Below are positions 9,061 to 18,471 of a stretch of DNA of 64,000 nt, piece after piece; the first letter of the stretch is position 1, and every line of letters begins with the position of its first letter. Under the pieces are notes generated by a model. That model was not told where the DNA came from. It made no database searches and saw only the letters and a program-made list of their open reading frames with translations. Made by a program: the position numbers and the translations under genes. Source of the stretch: Xanthomonas phaseoli pv. phaseoli (GTDB taxonomy: Bacteria > Pseudomonadota > Gammaproteobacteria > Xanthomonadales > Xanthomonadaceae). The DNA is taken from positions 1,302,001 through 1,366,000 of the forward strand of contig CP094243.1 of the NCBI GenBank assembly GCA_022749655.1. Direction: 5' to 3'.

Positions 9061-9659
9061 TCAGGAATTGACCACCAGCCGTGGCGCGCCATCGAAGCGG
9101 TCGAGGTCGCGCAGCAGTTCGGTGTAGCGGCGTAGGCGGCCCATTTCGCGCATGTTGACGATGTCCTCGTGGCGCAACTCGCGCTTGAGGTGACCTCCTG
9201 CTTGTAGCGCAGCACCTCCGGGTAGCGGCGCGTCATGTCCAGCGCGTCGGCAACGCACTCGACCGAGTCGGCATCCGGCGTCACCCGTGCGCGGCTGTTG
9301 AAGGCGCGTAGCCAGCGCTCGAAACCGGCGCTGTGGTCGAACAGGTCGGCGATGTACCACATCACGAACAGGATCGACGCCCACGAGGTGAAGATGATCA
9401 CCACCCGGCTGAAGGTCAGGTGGTAGTCGTTCTGCCACAGCTGGTGCGTGATCACGCCCAGTAATATCAGCGAGATCGCCTGCCAGCCGATGATCGAGGC
9501 GATCACCCACTGCTTCTTGGCCACCTTGAGCAACGAGAGCTCTTCGTCGAGCTGCGCGTCGGTCTTGTCGCGCCAGTGAGCCACCTGCTCGTCGAAGGGG
9601 AGCCGATGGAGTGCGTTGTCCTGCAATAGCAGGCCTAAACCCTGGAACAAAGCGATCAT
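9061..9659 (-). pseudogene. Two-TM hypothetical membrane protein (one-base frameshift)
   Basis: About 199 residues when repaired. Start MIALFQGLGLLLQDNALHRL, a charged stretch with DEELSLLKVAKKQW, two membrane helices (VIASIIGWQAISLILLGVI and VVIIFTSWASILFVMWYIA), then a cytoplasmic helical tail. The frame breaks after EVLRYKQEVT and resumes one frame over as LKRELRHEDIVNMREMGRLR, ending APRLVVNS. Adding one G at the GG near 9189 (plus strand) restores it. AGGAGC lies 7 bases before the ATG. No family recognised; no catalytic motif seen. Confidence 0.7.
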
Positions 9660-10199
9660 GACAAGCTCCTGACGGATGGCTGGTACGAACGACTTGCTGC
9701 ACTGGCCGTGGCCGGTGCCTGGAGCGTCCGCAACGTGCTGGCCAAGCAGTGCGTCGACGGACGGTCTTAGTTCTAGCACTTTCGCTGTGCATGGCAATGC
9801 CCCAAGCCAAGCGCTGGCCGCGCAATTCTGCGCAGACGCGCACAAATTGCTGAATTCAGGCGGATTTGCTGCAATGCCGCCGCCGCCGCGTGCCTTCCCG
9901 CGCCTTCGATCTTGTTGCACTGCACACTCGGCGCTGCGGCAATTGCCGGTTCACAGGAGATGGCAGGCTGGCTTGCCGGACACGTTCGGAAGGTAGGCGT
10001 TGGGGAGACGCCGGGCCCGCTTGTAGAAAGATCAGGGGACTGCCCGCGTGGTCAGTACCCACCCAGATGCCGGGTCGCCCTCTTCCGGCGCCGCGGTCAC
10101 GAAGCCCGTCCGCATCTGGTCGCCGTCGCGACTCATGCGTGGATGCTGGTTTGCGCGACGCTGATCTGGCGTTGCAGATGCGCTGCGTATCATGGCCGT
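9660..10199. other. Divergent intergenic region
   Basis: 540 bases between divergent genes. Open frames on both strands lack family signal and change character. Promoters expected here; none clear. Confidence 0.35.
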
Positions 10200-11127
10200 A
10201 TGTCAGCCGTCCTGCGCACCCTCACCGCCCCCGCCGCCAAACAGATCCATCGCTGGGTGCTCGATGCGTTTCCGCGTGGTCAGAGCACTATCGAATACGA
10301 TCAGCCGCTGGGCGACCCCGGCATCTTCGGGCCCGACAGCATCACCTGGCGCATCCATTCCGAATTTCCGGGCATGTTGTCCGGCGGCCTGTGCGCATTG
10401 ATGTTGCAGTTATTGCATCCGCGCGCGCTGGCCGGGGTCTACGACCATTCCAACTTCCGCACCGATTTGATCGGGCGGCTGCGGCGCACCACCAACTTCG
10501 TCGCCGGCACCACCTACGCACCACGTGCGGAAGCCGAACAGCTGATTGCGCGCGTGCGCAAGATCCACTCGCATATCCGCGGCCACACCGCCGACGGCGT
10601 GCCTTATGAGGCCAACGACCCACAGTTGCTCACCTGGGTGCATGTCACCGAGGCCTACGGGTTTTTGCAGGGATGCCGGCGTTATTGCCGCCAGGTACCT
10701 GCTGTCATCGCCGACCGCTACTACGACGAAGCGCGACGCGTGGCCGAAGCGCTGGGCGCTGCCGATGTGCCGGCCAGCGAGGCGCAGGTGGATGCATATT
10801 TCGCATCGGTCCTGGGAGAGTTGCGCATGGACGCGCGCTCGCGCGAGGTGCTCGACATCCTTACCAGCATCCAGCTGCCGGTGCCCGCCGCGGGCCTGTC
10901 GCGCGGGGTATTTCTCGGCGCTGGCACGGCCTTGTTGCCCGGCTGGGCCAGCGACATGCTCGGGCCGCACCACCGCCCAACGCGCGCAGGCGCGCGCATC
11001 GGCACGGTTGTTGCGCAGCCTGTCGCCGCTGTTCCGCACCGCCTTGCGCGACGGACTGTCTGCGCGCGCATGCAGGCGCATGCAGTTGCCGCCGGCGACG
11101 TTGCTGGAGTGGCCCGACCGGGCGTAA
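10200..11127 (+). pseudogene. DUF2236 / MpaB-like oxygenase (one-base frameshift)
   Basis: About 308 residues in the repaired frame. The family core is clear: PGIFGPDSITWRIHSEFPGM, LMLQLLHPRALAGVYDHSNF, RTTNFVAGTTY, and LTWVHVTEAYGFL. In this family conserved histidines bind a haem-like cofactor, and one member (latex-clearing protein) cleaves polyisoprene; members from non-degraders have unknown substrates. The frame breaks after GWASDMLG and continues one frame over as RTTAQRAQARASARLLRSLS to a stop at 11127. Removing one G from GGG at 10962-10964 repairs it. The ATG at 10200 begins MSAVLRTLTAPAAKQIHRW. It stands alone, so its role cannot be inferred from neighbours. Confidence 0.8.
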
Positions 11128-11237
11128 TGGTTGCGAGATGGGGCTGGTTGCGCGTTCTGGAGTGGCGAGCGACGTGGCGGTGCCCGGGAGCGGCTGGCAA
11201 GGGGGATGCGCGCGGGCGGCAGCGTGATGCGACACCG

Positions 11238-11280
11238 TACCCTCACCCCAACCCCTCTCCCGAGGGTAGAGGGGCTTTCA
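11238..11280 (+). repeat. Intergenic CCCTCACCC-type repeat, copy 1
   Basis: Reads TACCCTCACCCCAACCCCTC then a small hairpin (CCCTCTCCCGAGGGTAGAGG core). Same family as the copies at 11359, 38366 and 38432; inverted relative to 11359. Confidence 0.7.
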
Positions 11281-11358
11281 GCACCCTGCCGCAGCGGCGG
11301 TGAGCGGCCAGCGGCTAGATGCAGCGTTGCGTGCTGCGTGCTACCAGCAATCGAACAC

Positions 11359-11398
11359 TAGCCCCTCTTCCTTCGGGAGAGGGGCGGGTGAGGGTAGG
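11359..11398 (-). repeat. Intergenic CCCTCACCC-type repeat, copy 2 (inverted)
   Basis: Its reverse complement begins ACCCTCACCCGCCCCTCTCC, matching copy 1. The two copies face each other about 80 bases apart and could form a long stem. Confidence 0.7.
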
Positions 11399-11504
11399 GC
11401 GCATGTCGAGCGGCAGCCCAGGCGTCACGAGTTTTTTTAAGCAGGCAGGCCAGCAAAGAAATCGTGAGTGCCGCGCTAATCACTTAATGCCGAGAACCGG
11501 CACA

Positions 11505-11610
11505 GCACAGCAACAACGCCAGCAGCAACAAAAACAACAACAGCAGCGACGGCAACAGCAACAGCAACGGCAACACCGACAACAACAGCGGCAAAACAGC
11601 AACAGCAGCA
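11505..11610 (+). repeat. CAN-type trinucleotide low-complexity tract
   Basis: About 100 bases of imperfect CAA, CAG and CGG/CGA triplets. In one plus frame it encodes Gln/Arg runs (for example RQQQQKQQQQRRQQQQQRQH). It is purine-poor on the minus strand. Strand slippage is a likely origin. Confidence 0.65.
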
Positions 11611-11810
11611 TGCACGCAGTACCAAAGCTTAGCTGCGTCTCATCTCATGCCCGATCCCGTGGCGATGTCGCTCAACCTTCAACGCCAGACCAGTCTTGGC
11701 AGCGAAGAACTGCACAGCAGACATACGCATCAGTCGCGCTGTAGCACCAGTGTTAAACAGTAGCCCTGCAGCGATCGGCCAAAATGGCGCTGCAGCGATC
11801 GACACACCAA

Positions 11811-13916
11811 TTACCAGATCCTGACCCGCTGCTCCGGCGCCAGATACAGCTGCTGATCCTGTGTCACATCGAAGGCCGGATACCAGGCATCCAGGTTACG
11901 CACGGTTTGCGCGCGGAAGCGGCCAGGCGCATGCACGTCGGTGAGCAGCGCATTGCGCAGTGCCGCGTCGCGATACTTGCCGCGCCAGGCCTGCGCAAAG
12001 CCCAGGAAAAAGCGCTGATCCGGGCTGAATCCATCCAGGGTCCGGGGCTGCTTGCCCTGCAGCGATAACTGGTAGGCGTCGTATGCAGTGGCCAGGCCCG
12101 CAACGTCGGCGATGTTTTCGCCCAGCGTCAGCTTGCCGTTGACCGACAAGTCGTCGAACGGTTGGTAGGCGCTGAATTGCGCGGCCAAGGCGTTGCCGGC
12201 GCTCTCGAATTTCTTCAGGTCTTGCGGTGTCCACCAGTTATGCAGCTCGCCGTGTTCGTCGAACAGCGCGCCCATGTTGTCGAAGCTGTGGCTGATCTCG
12301 TGGCCGATCACCGCGCCGATCGCGCCATAGTTCACCGCATCGTCGGCGGCGGGGTCGAAGAACGGCGGTTGCAGGATCGCCGCCGGGAAGATGAGGCGGT
12401 TTTCAAGTGGCACGTTCAGCGCATTGACCTCCTGCGGCAGCATGTACCACTCGCGATGATCGACCGTCTTGCCCAGCTTGGCCAGGTTGCGGCGGTATTC
12501 GAAGACCTCGGCGCGCTGCACATTGCCAAGCGCATCATCGCGGCGCACGTCCAGCCCGCTGTAGTCGCGCCAGGTGTCCGGGTAACCGACCGCCACCGTC
12601 AGGCCGGCGATTTTCGCCTTGGCATGCTGCTTGGTTTCGGCACTCATCCATTCCAGTGCGTCGATGCGTTTGCCGAACGCGGTGATGATGTTCTTGACCA
12701 TCTCTTCGGCACGCGTCTTGGTCTGCGCGCTGACGTACTTCTGCACGTAGCGCTTGCCGACCGCTTCGCCCAATGCGGCATTGGTCGCGTCGATGCCGCG
12801 CTTCCAGCGCTGGCGCTGTTGCGGGGTACCTTCCAGCGTGGTGCCGTAGAACGCGAAGCGCTCGTCGGCGAAGGCCTTGGACAGGTAGGGCGAGGCGCGA
12901 TCCAGCGCGCGGAAGCTCAGATAATCCTTCCAGGTCTGCAGCGGCTCGGACTGCACCAACGCCGACAATCCGCTCACCGCGCGCGGCTGCCACACGATGA
13001 AATCCTGCTGTGCATTGAGGCCGGCGGCCTCGAAGAACACCGGCCAGTCCAGGCCAGGCGCATTGCGCGCGAAATCGGACTGCTTCCAGGCGTTGGCGCC
13101 CGCCTGCACGTTGTTGGTCTGCTCGGGGGTCGCGTGCACGCGCGCCATGGCGATTTCCAGTGCCAGGATGCGCTCGGCCCTGGCGGGCGCATCGTCGATG
13201 CCGGCCAGCTCCAGCAACGTGACGATGTGCGCGCGGTAGGCCTCGCGCAGCTGCGTCATGCGCCCGCCGTCCAGGTAGAAGCTGCGCTCGGGCATGCCCA
13301 GGCCGCCTTGCACCAGATAGGGCACATAGCGGCCCGGATGCTGCAGGTCCTGCGACACCCACAGGCCAAATAGCCTGTCGGTATGGAAATTGGTGGCGTT
13401 GAGCAGATCCACATCGGCACGCAGCTGGCCGCCCAGGGTGCGCGCCAGCGCCTGCTTGTCGTCGAGCTGGGCAATCGCCTCCAGTTCCGGTTGCACCGGG
13501 CGCGCGCCCTTGGCCTCAATGCTGGCTTCGTCCATGTAGGCGGCGTAATAGTCGCCGATCTGCTTGTCTTCGCCGGTGACGCGGTCGTTGGCGGCAGCGC
13601 CTTCGATGATGTCGCGGCTATGCCGTTCGGTCTCGACGGCGATGGAAACGAAACTGTTGAAGCTGGCGCGATCTTCCGGAATCTGCGTGCGCTTGACCCA
13701 GTTGCCGCTGGCGTAGTCGAAGAAGTCGTCGCCCGGCGCCACGCTGCGATCCATGCCGGTCGCATCGAAGCCGAAATCGCCGAGCTTGGGCTTGCTGGGC
13801 GGCGGCGTTGGGTGCGTGCTCGCGGCCGGTGTCGTGCCATCACGGTGGCAGGCGGCGGTGGTCAGCAGCGCGGCAGACATAGCAGCGATCAGGACGGGGC
13901 GATGCAAAGAAGCCAT
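11811..13916 (-). CDS. M13-family zinc metallopeptidase (PepO/neprilysin-like), lipoprotein
   Basis: A 701-residue endopeptidase of peptidase family M13. The N-terminus MASLHRPVLIAAMSAALLTT followed by AACHRD is a lipoprotein signal (Cys at about 23), so it acts outside the cytoplasm. The N-terminal M13 domain runs from GFDATGMDRSVAPGDDFF. The catalytic domain has the zinc motif HEISH (first His at about 539, in GAVIGHEISHSFDNMGALFD) and the third-ligand motif GENIADVAGLATAYDAY. The tail PGRFRAQTVRNLDAWYPAF and the final RVRIW are typical. Length matches the family (about 670-700). Members cut small peptides. The start at 13916 lacks a strong ribosome site. It is preceded on the same strand by a GT2 gene. 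Confidence 0.93.
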   Translation of the reverse strand: MASLHRPVLIAAMSAALLTTAACHRDGTTPAASTHPTPPPSKPKLGDFGFDATGMDRSVAPGDDFFDYASGNWVKRTQIPEDRASFNSFVSIAVETERHSRDIIEGAAANDRVTGEDKQIGDYYAAYMDEASIEAKGARPVQPELEAIAQLDDKQALARTLGGQLRADVDLLNATNFHTDRLFGLWVSQDLQHPGRYVPYLVQGGLGMPERSFYLDGGRMTQLREAYRAHIVTLLELAGIDDAPARAERILALEIAMARVHATPEQTNNVQAGANAWKQSDFARNAPGLDWPVFFEAAGLNAQQDFIVWQPRAVSGLSALVQSEPLQTWKDYLSFRALDRASPYLSKAFADERFAFYGTTLEGTPQQRQRWKRGIDATNAALGEAVGKRYVQKYVSAQTKTRAEEMVKNIITAFGKRIDALEWMSAETKQHAKAKIAGLTVAVGYPDTWRDYSGLDVRRDDALGNVQRAEVFEYRRNLAKLGKTVDHREWYMLPQEVNALNVPLENRLIFPAAILQPPFFDPAADDAVNYGAIGAVIGHEISHSFDNMGALFDEHGELHNWWTPQDLKKFESAGNALAAQFSAYQPFDDLSVNGKLTLGENIADVAGLATAYDAYQLSLQGKQPRTLDGFSPDQRFFLGFAQAWRGKYRDAALRNALLTDVHAPGRFRAQTVRNLDAWYPAFDVTQDQQLYLAPEQRVRIW

Positions 13917-14029
13917 GCGGCGCAGCTCGTATAACCAGAACGGACAACACAGTGTAGTGGCCTGCAGTGCCGGGTGCCGGTTCTCTCGTAGGCTCCGCCG
14001 CGGATCGTGGTGATGCGGACACGCTCGGT

Positions 14030-14724
14030 TCAGCGCCGGCGCTGATACCAGAAGCCGAGTGCGTCGCGGGTCTGCAGCATGCGCCGCCCGCGCCACAGAA
14101 ACCGCAACAGCAGGCCCAGGTGCTCGCGCTTGGAAAAGCTGCGCAGCTTGCGGTCGGAGGTGTGCACGGTTTGGCGCAAGATCACAAAGCGTCCGCAGCG
14201 CGCCAGGGCGCGACTCAGTGCCACATCTTCGCCAGCGTAGTAACGGGTGTCGAAGCCCCCTGCGCTGACAAAGGCCACCCGCGTGCAAAACAGAAAGCAT
14301 CCGGGCGCGATGCCGGAAACCCGGAAAAACCAGCCAAAAATGCTTGCGCCACGCGCTCGGACCACACCCGCTTGCCCTGCAGATGCACCTGCGCACCGCC
14401 GCCTACCGCGCCGGCATCGAGCGCAGCCAATGCTGCGCCAACGACTTGCGGGTTGATGCGTGTGTCGGCATCCAGAAACAGCAGGCGCTCGCCTTGTGCG
14501 GCCTGTGCGCCGGCATTGCGCGTGGCGGCGATATGGCGCAACTGCACCTCCAGCACCTGCGCGCCATGGCTGCGCGCGATGGCCGCCGTGGCGTCCTCGC
14601 AGGCATCGGCCACCACGATCACCTCATAGTCCAGCTGCATGCCCTGCGCGCAGGCCTGCAGGCACTGCAGCGTGTCACCGATCAGGGCAGCTTCGTCATG
14701 GGCGGGAATCACGAAGGACAGCAT
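14030..14724 (-). pseudogene. Family 2 glycosyltransferase (one-base frameshift)
   Basis: About 231 residues once repaired. It starts MLSFVIPAHDEAALIGDTLQ, the GT-A fold entry, with EVIVVADACEDATAAIARSH and the metal-binding FLDADTRINPQVV. After VWSERVAQA the frame is lost; one frame over continues IFGWFFRVSGIAPGCFLFCT, then AGGFDTRYYAGEDVALSRAL, typical of the acceptor half. The AAAAA at 14336-14340 probably lost one A. There are no C-terminal membrane helices, so it is a soluble transferase of unknown acceptor. The ATG at 14724 is directly followed by the canonical start. It lies 113 bases upstream of the M13 peptidase on the same strand. Confidence 0.82.
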
Positions 14725-15095
14725 GGGGCACGACGTGTGTGGGCTGCCGCCAGTGTGCAAGAGGCAGCGGAGCGGGCGTGTGAGCAGGGGCGGCCGGCAT
14801 TCGGTCCGTGCGATCGAACGAGCGCTGCGATCAATACACGCGTGTATTGATCGCGGTGTGACCGTGGGATCGCGGCAGCGGCGCGCAACAAGCTCCACCG
14901 CAGTGCCGCAGCGCGGGCAATGCATTGCGCAGACCGGCAGTCCACAGCAAGGCGATTGCGCTCACCGCCATGCGGGCGCGGCCGTGCGTGGAAGCGGCAG
15001 GTGCCGCAGTCGCACACGCCGGTTGCCAGCGCGCCGTCCGCATCCACCTGGCAGCGCCCGTTGCGAGGTGGCCGCCCAGGGCCGGGCAGCACGGC
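14725..15095. other. Intergenic region with perfect palindrome
   Basis: 370 bases between the aldo/keto reductase 3' end and the GT2 start, both minus strand. It holds a 28-bp palindrome. A minus frame reading MHCPRCGTAVELVARRC suggests a zinc ribbon but fades into nonsense. Confidence 0.5.
14827..14854. promoter_or_regulatory. 28-bp perfect palindrome, candidate operator
   Basis: Fourteen-base half-site GCGATCAATACACG followed immediately by its exact complement, with no spacer. The centre CACGCGTG is flanked by AT-rich TCAATA/TATTGA. It lies about 100 bases upstream of the GT2 start. The form suits a homodimeric regulator (TetR, GntR or MarR type) better than a terminator, since there is no loop or T-tract. 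The regulator is unknown. Confidence 0.5.
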
Positions 15096-16091
<996 letters not shown>

Positions 16092-16139
16092 GGGGGGACT
16101 CCGTGCAGCAAAAGGTCGGGGAACAATGGCGTGAAAGGC

Positions 16140-16167
16140 GTTAGCGCGATGTGGCCCACGCGCTAAC
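16140..16167. terminator. Hairpin between quinone reductase and aldo/keto reductase genes
   Basis: Nine-base arms GTTAGCGCG and CGCGCTAAC with a 10-base loop. No T-tract. It sits close to the aldo/keto reductase start and could act as an operator instead. Confidence 0.4.
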
Positions 16168-16171
16168 GCAC

Positions 16172-16214
16172 AGCCCGCGCAGATCGGCAGGCCATGCTGC
16201 GATCTGCGCGGGCT
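16172..16214 (-). terminator. Hairpin terminator of the WrbA-like gene
   Basis: Fifteen-base perfect arms (AGCCCGCGCAGATCG and complement) around a 13-base loop, 15 bases past the stop of the flavoprotein gene. No long T-tract. Confidence 0.6.
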
Positions 16215-16228
16215 GGTGTGCGGTGCAA

Positions 16229-16798
16229 TCAGCCCTTGAGCTTGGCGGCCACTTCGGCCACGCGCTTGCCGAACAGCTTGGCCGTTTTCAGGTCGCCGCT
16301 ACGCGGCGCTTCGTCCGGCGAGGCGTCCGATGGCGAGATGGCCAGCGCACCACCCCAACCGCCAGTCCAGTTCACATCCTGCGGACCATGCGCCTTGGTG
16401 TTGGCCGGCGGCAGCCCGGTGCCCACCCAGATCTGGCCATGCTGTTGCGACAGGGTCCACAGATACTGGATGGTGGCGGCCTTGTCGCCGTTTGCCGATG
16501 CCGAATTGGTGAAACCGGCAGCGACCTTGTCCTTCCAGGCCTGCGCAAACCACGGCTTTGAGCTGGCATCGGCAAATTTCTTGAACTGCCACGCCGGGCC
16601 GCCCATGTAGGTGGGGCTGCCGTAGATGATGGCGTCGGCGGCACCGATGGCGTCCCAGGCATCGTCGGGCAGGTTGCCGTCCTGGTCGATGCGGTACAGC
16701 GTGGCTTGGCCAACGCTGGCTGCGCCTGCATGCACGGCTTCGGCCTGCTTGACGGTGTGGCCGTAGCCGCTGAAATACACAATGGCGATCTTGGTCAT
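16229..16798 (-). CDS. Flavodoxin-family NAD(P)H:quinone oxidoreductase (WrbA-like)
   Basis: A 189-residue flavodoxin-fold protein. [20 protein letters not shown] supplies the FMN phosphate loop. [20 protein letters not shown] is the second FMN-binding loop, and [18 protein letters not shown] the third. Such enzymes reduce quinones by two electrons, avoiding semiquinone radicals. The ATG at 16798 is preferred over a GTG two codons earlier; AGGAG is 5 bases upstream of the ATG. Shorter insertions than classical WrbA make the exact subgroup uncertain. It neighbours an aldo/keto reductase and a LysR gene on the same strand. Confidence 0.88.
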   Translation of the reverse strand: MTKIAIVYFSGYGHTVKQAEAVHAGAASVGQATLYRIDQDGNLPDDAWDAIGAADAIIYGSPTYMGGPAWQFKKFADASSKPWFAQAWKDKVAAGFTNSASANGDKAATIQYLWTLSQQHGQIWVGTGLPPANTKAHGPQDVNWTGGWGGALAISPSDASPDEAPRSGDLKTAKLFGKRVAEVAAKLKG

Positions 16799-17028
16799 GG
16801 GCACTCCTGTTGAACGGGGAGCCGGATTTTGCGCACACCGGTCGCGCCAGCAGAATGACCACGCACGGGACGAACTGTTGCCGCGGCCGGTTGCCGCAGC
16901 GGGTCAACCGTGATGCGCCTGCCGAAATGTTGCGCGTGCTTGCGCGCCCAGTTCCCCAATTCCCCGATCCCCGGCCGCAAGGGCACACGCGCCGGATCGG
17001 CGACAGGTCTCTTGGTGTCGCTGCTGGC

Positions 17029-17925
17029 TCAACCCTGTCCGGGCTCGGCCATGCATTCGATCAGGTAATCGATGAAGCTGCGCACCTTCGGTGCCAGGTG
17101 GCTGCGGCTGGTATAGACCGCAAAGATGCCGACTTCACCCAGTGCGTAGCCCGGAAGAATGCGCAGCAGACGCCCGGCAGACAGATGCGGCTCGGCCAGG
17201 AAATCCGGCTGCATCACGATGCCTTGCCCGGCCAGCGCGGCAGCGTTTAGGACATGCCCGTTGTTGGCGCGCAGGCCGCCATGCAGGCGCACGTCGATAT
17301 CGCCTTCCGGGCCCTGAAAGCGCACTTCATCGCCGCTAGGCGAGTAGTGATAGAGCAGGCATTCGTGGCCGGCCAGATCGGAGGGATGTTGCGGCGTACC
17401 CGCACGCGCCAGATAGGCCGGCGATGCGCATGCCAGGAGGCGGACCGTGCCCAACTTCCGGGCGATCAGCATCGGCGCCGGCTGGCGGGTGATGCGGATG
17501 GCGACGTCGAAGCCTTCTTCGACCATGTCCACCAGACGATCGGACAGCGACAGGTCCAGTTCGACCTGCGGGTAGCGTGCGCGAAAGCCCGGCAGCAAGG
17601 CGCCCAGGCGCTCGATCCCGTAGCTCACCGGCGCGTTCACTCGCAGCACGCCGGCCGGCTCCAGCGCTTGCGCGCCAATGGTGGCTTCCAGGTCGTCCAG
17701 ATCGGCCAGCAGCTGCAGGCAGCGTTGGTAGTAGGCGCTACCGGCACTGGTCAGGCTGACCCGGCGGGTGGTGCGGTTGAGCAGGCGGGTGCCGAGCCGC
17801 TGTTCAAGCGCGGCGACCTGGCGGGTAACGCTGGCAGTGGAGCGGTCCATCGCATCGGCGGCAGCACTGAAGCCGCTGCGCTCGGCCACGGCGGCGAACA
17901 CGCGCATCGCATCGAGGGTATCCAT
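17029..17925 (-). CDS. LysR-family transcriptional regulator
   Basis: A 298-residue LysR regulator. An N-terminal winged helix-turn-helix (MDTLDAMRVFAAVAERSGFS through AAADAMDRSTASVTRQVAAL and NRTTRRVSLTSAG) is followed by a type 2 periplasmic-binding-like effector domain (VLRVNAPVSYGIERLGALLP onward). It is divergent from the DoxX-dioxygenase pair with only 79 bases between, the classic LysR layout. It probably controls both itself and that pair. A T-N11-A inverted repeat lies just upstream of its start. The inducer is unknown; an aromatic or quinone would fit the neighbours. Confidence 0.92.
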   Translation of the reverse strand: MDTLDAMRVFAAVAERSGFSAAADAMDRSTASVTRQVAALEQRLGTRLLNRTTRRVSLTSAGSAYYQRCLQLLADLDDLEATIGAQALEPAGVLRVNAPVSYGIERLGALLPGFRARYPQVELDLSLSDRLVDMVEEGFDVAIRITRQPAPMLIARKLGTVRLLACASPAYLARAGTPQHPSDLAGHECLLYHYSPSGDEVRFQGPEGDIDVRLHGGLRANNGHVLNAAALAGQGIVMQPDFLAEPHLSAGRLLRILPGYALGEVGIFAVYTSRSHLAPKVRSFIDYLIECMAEPGQG

Positions 17926-17935
17926 GATGGTTCCG

Positions 17936-17958
17936 ATTGTTACATCAAAGGAAACAAT
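17936..17958. promoter_or_regulatory. Candidate LysR-type operator
   Basis: ATTGTT-N11-AACAAT inverted repeat in the short divergent region, matching the T-N11-A form of LysR sites. Two direct repeats follow, TTTATCTGAA (17958-17967) and TTTATCAGAA (17977-17986), 19 bases apart, close to two helical turns. Confidence 0.55.
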
Positions 17959-18004
17959 TTATCTGAAATAAGAGGATTTATCAGAATCTTTGGAAGGATA
18001 GGCT

Positions 18005-18442
18005 GTGGCGGTCCTCTACCGAATCCTTCCCATGACCAGCGCCTTCCCATCTCCACGCACCGCTGCCTATGGCACTGCCTTGCTGCGCATCAGCCTGGGT
18101 GGGCTGTTCCTGGTGCATGGCGTGACCAAACTGCTGGTCTTCACGCCCGCCGGCACCGTGGCGTATTTCCAGACGCTCGGCCTGCCCGCCGCGCTGGCGT
18201 ACGTCAGCATGACGCTGGAACTCGGCCTTGGCGTGTGCTTGGTGCTAGGCACCTATGCGCGCTGGGTCGCGCTGCTGGGCGTGCCGCTGCTGCTGGGCAC
18301 GATTGTCGCCGTGCATGGTGCCAATGGGTTCGGTTTCTCCAACCCGGGCGGCGGCTGGGAATACCCGGCGTTATGGACGGTGTTGCTGGTTGTCCAAGCA
18401 TTGCTCGGCGACGGCGCGTTTGCGTTGAAGCCGTCGCGCTGA
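18005..18442 (+). CDS. DoxX-family membrane protein
   Basis: About 136-145 residues, four membrane helices (ALLRISLGGLFLVHGVTKLL, LAYVSMTLELGLGVCLVLG, WVALLGVPLLLGTIVAVHGA, LWTVLLVVQALLGDGAFAL). DoxX proteins are quinone-linked or redox-partner membrane subunits; the exact reaction is usually unknown. The GTG at 18005 has AAGGA 6 bases upstream; the ATG at 18032 (MTSAFPSPRT) is closer to where homologues usually begin but lacks a ribosome site. It is the first gene of a pair with the dioxygenase 29 bases downstream and is divergent from LysR. Confidence 0.85.
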   Translation: MAVLYRILPMTSAFPSPRTAAYGTALLRISLGGLFLVHGVTKLLVFTPAGTVAYFQTLGLPAALAYVSMTLELGLGVCLVLGTYARWVALLGVPLLLGTIVAVHGANGFGFSNPGGGWEYPALWTVLLVVQALLGDGAFALKPSR

Positions 18443-18471
18443 TGCGGTTTTCATCGATCAAGGAGCTGTCC

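Larger units (their letters stand above)
11128..11810. other. Repeat-rich intergenic region
   Basis: 680 bases without a supported gene. It contains an inverted pair of a roughly 40-base repeat (11238-11280 and 11359-11398) and a CAA/CAG/CGG-type trinucleotide tract (11505-11610). A 141-codon open frame crosses the tract (about 30 Gln with Arg), but it has no recognised start context or family. Confidence 0.6.

Noticed and set aside
14215..14925. Zinc-ribbon-like start MHCPRCGTAVELVARRC as an N-terminal extension of the GT2 protein
   Set aside because: The following residues are low-quality translation, and the GT2 fold starts cleanly at the ATG at 14724.
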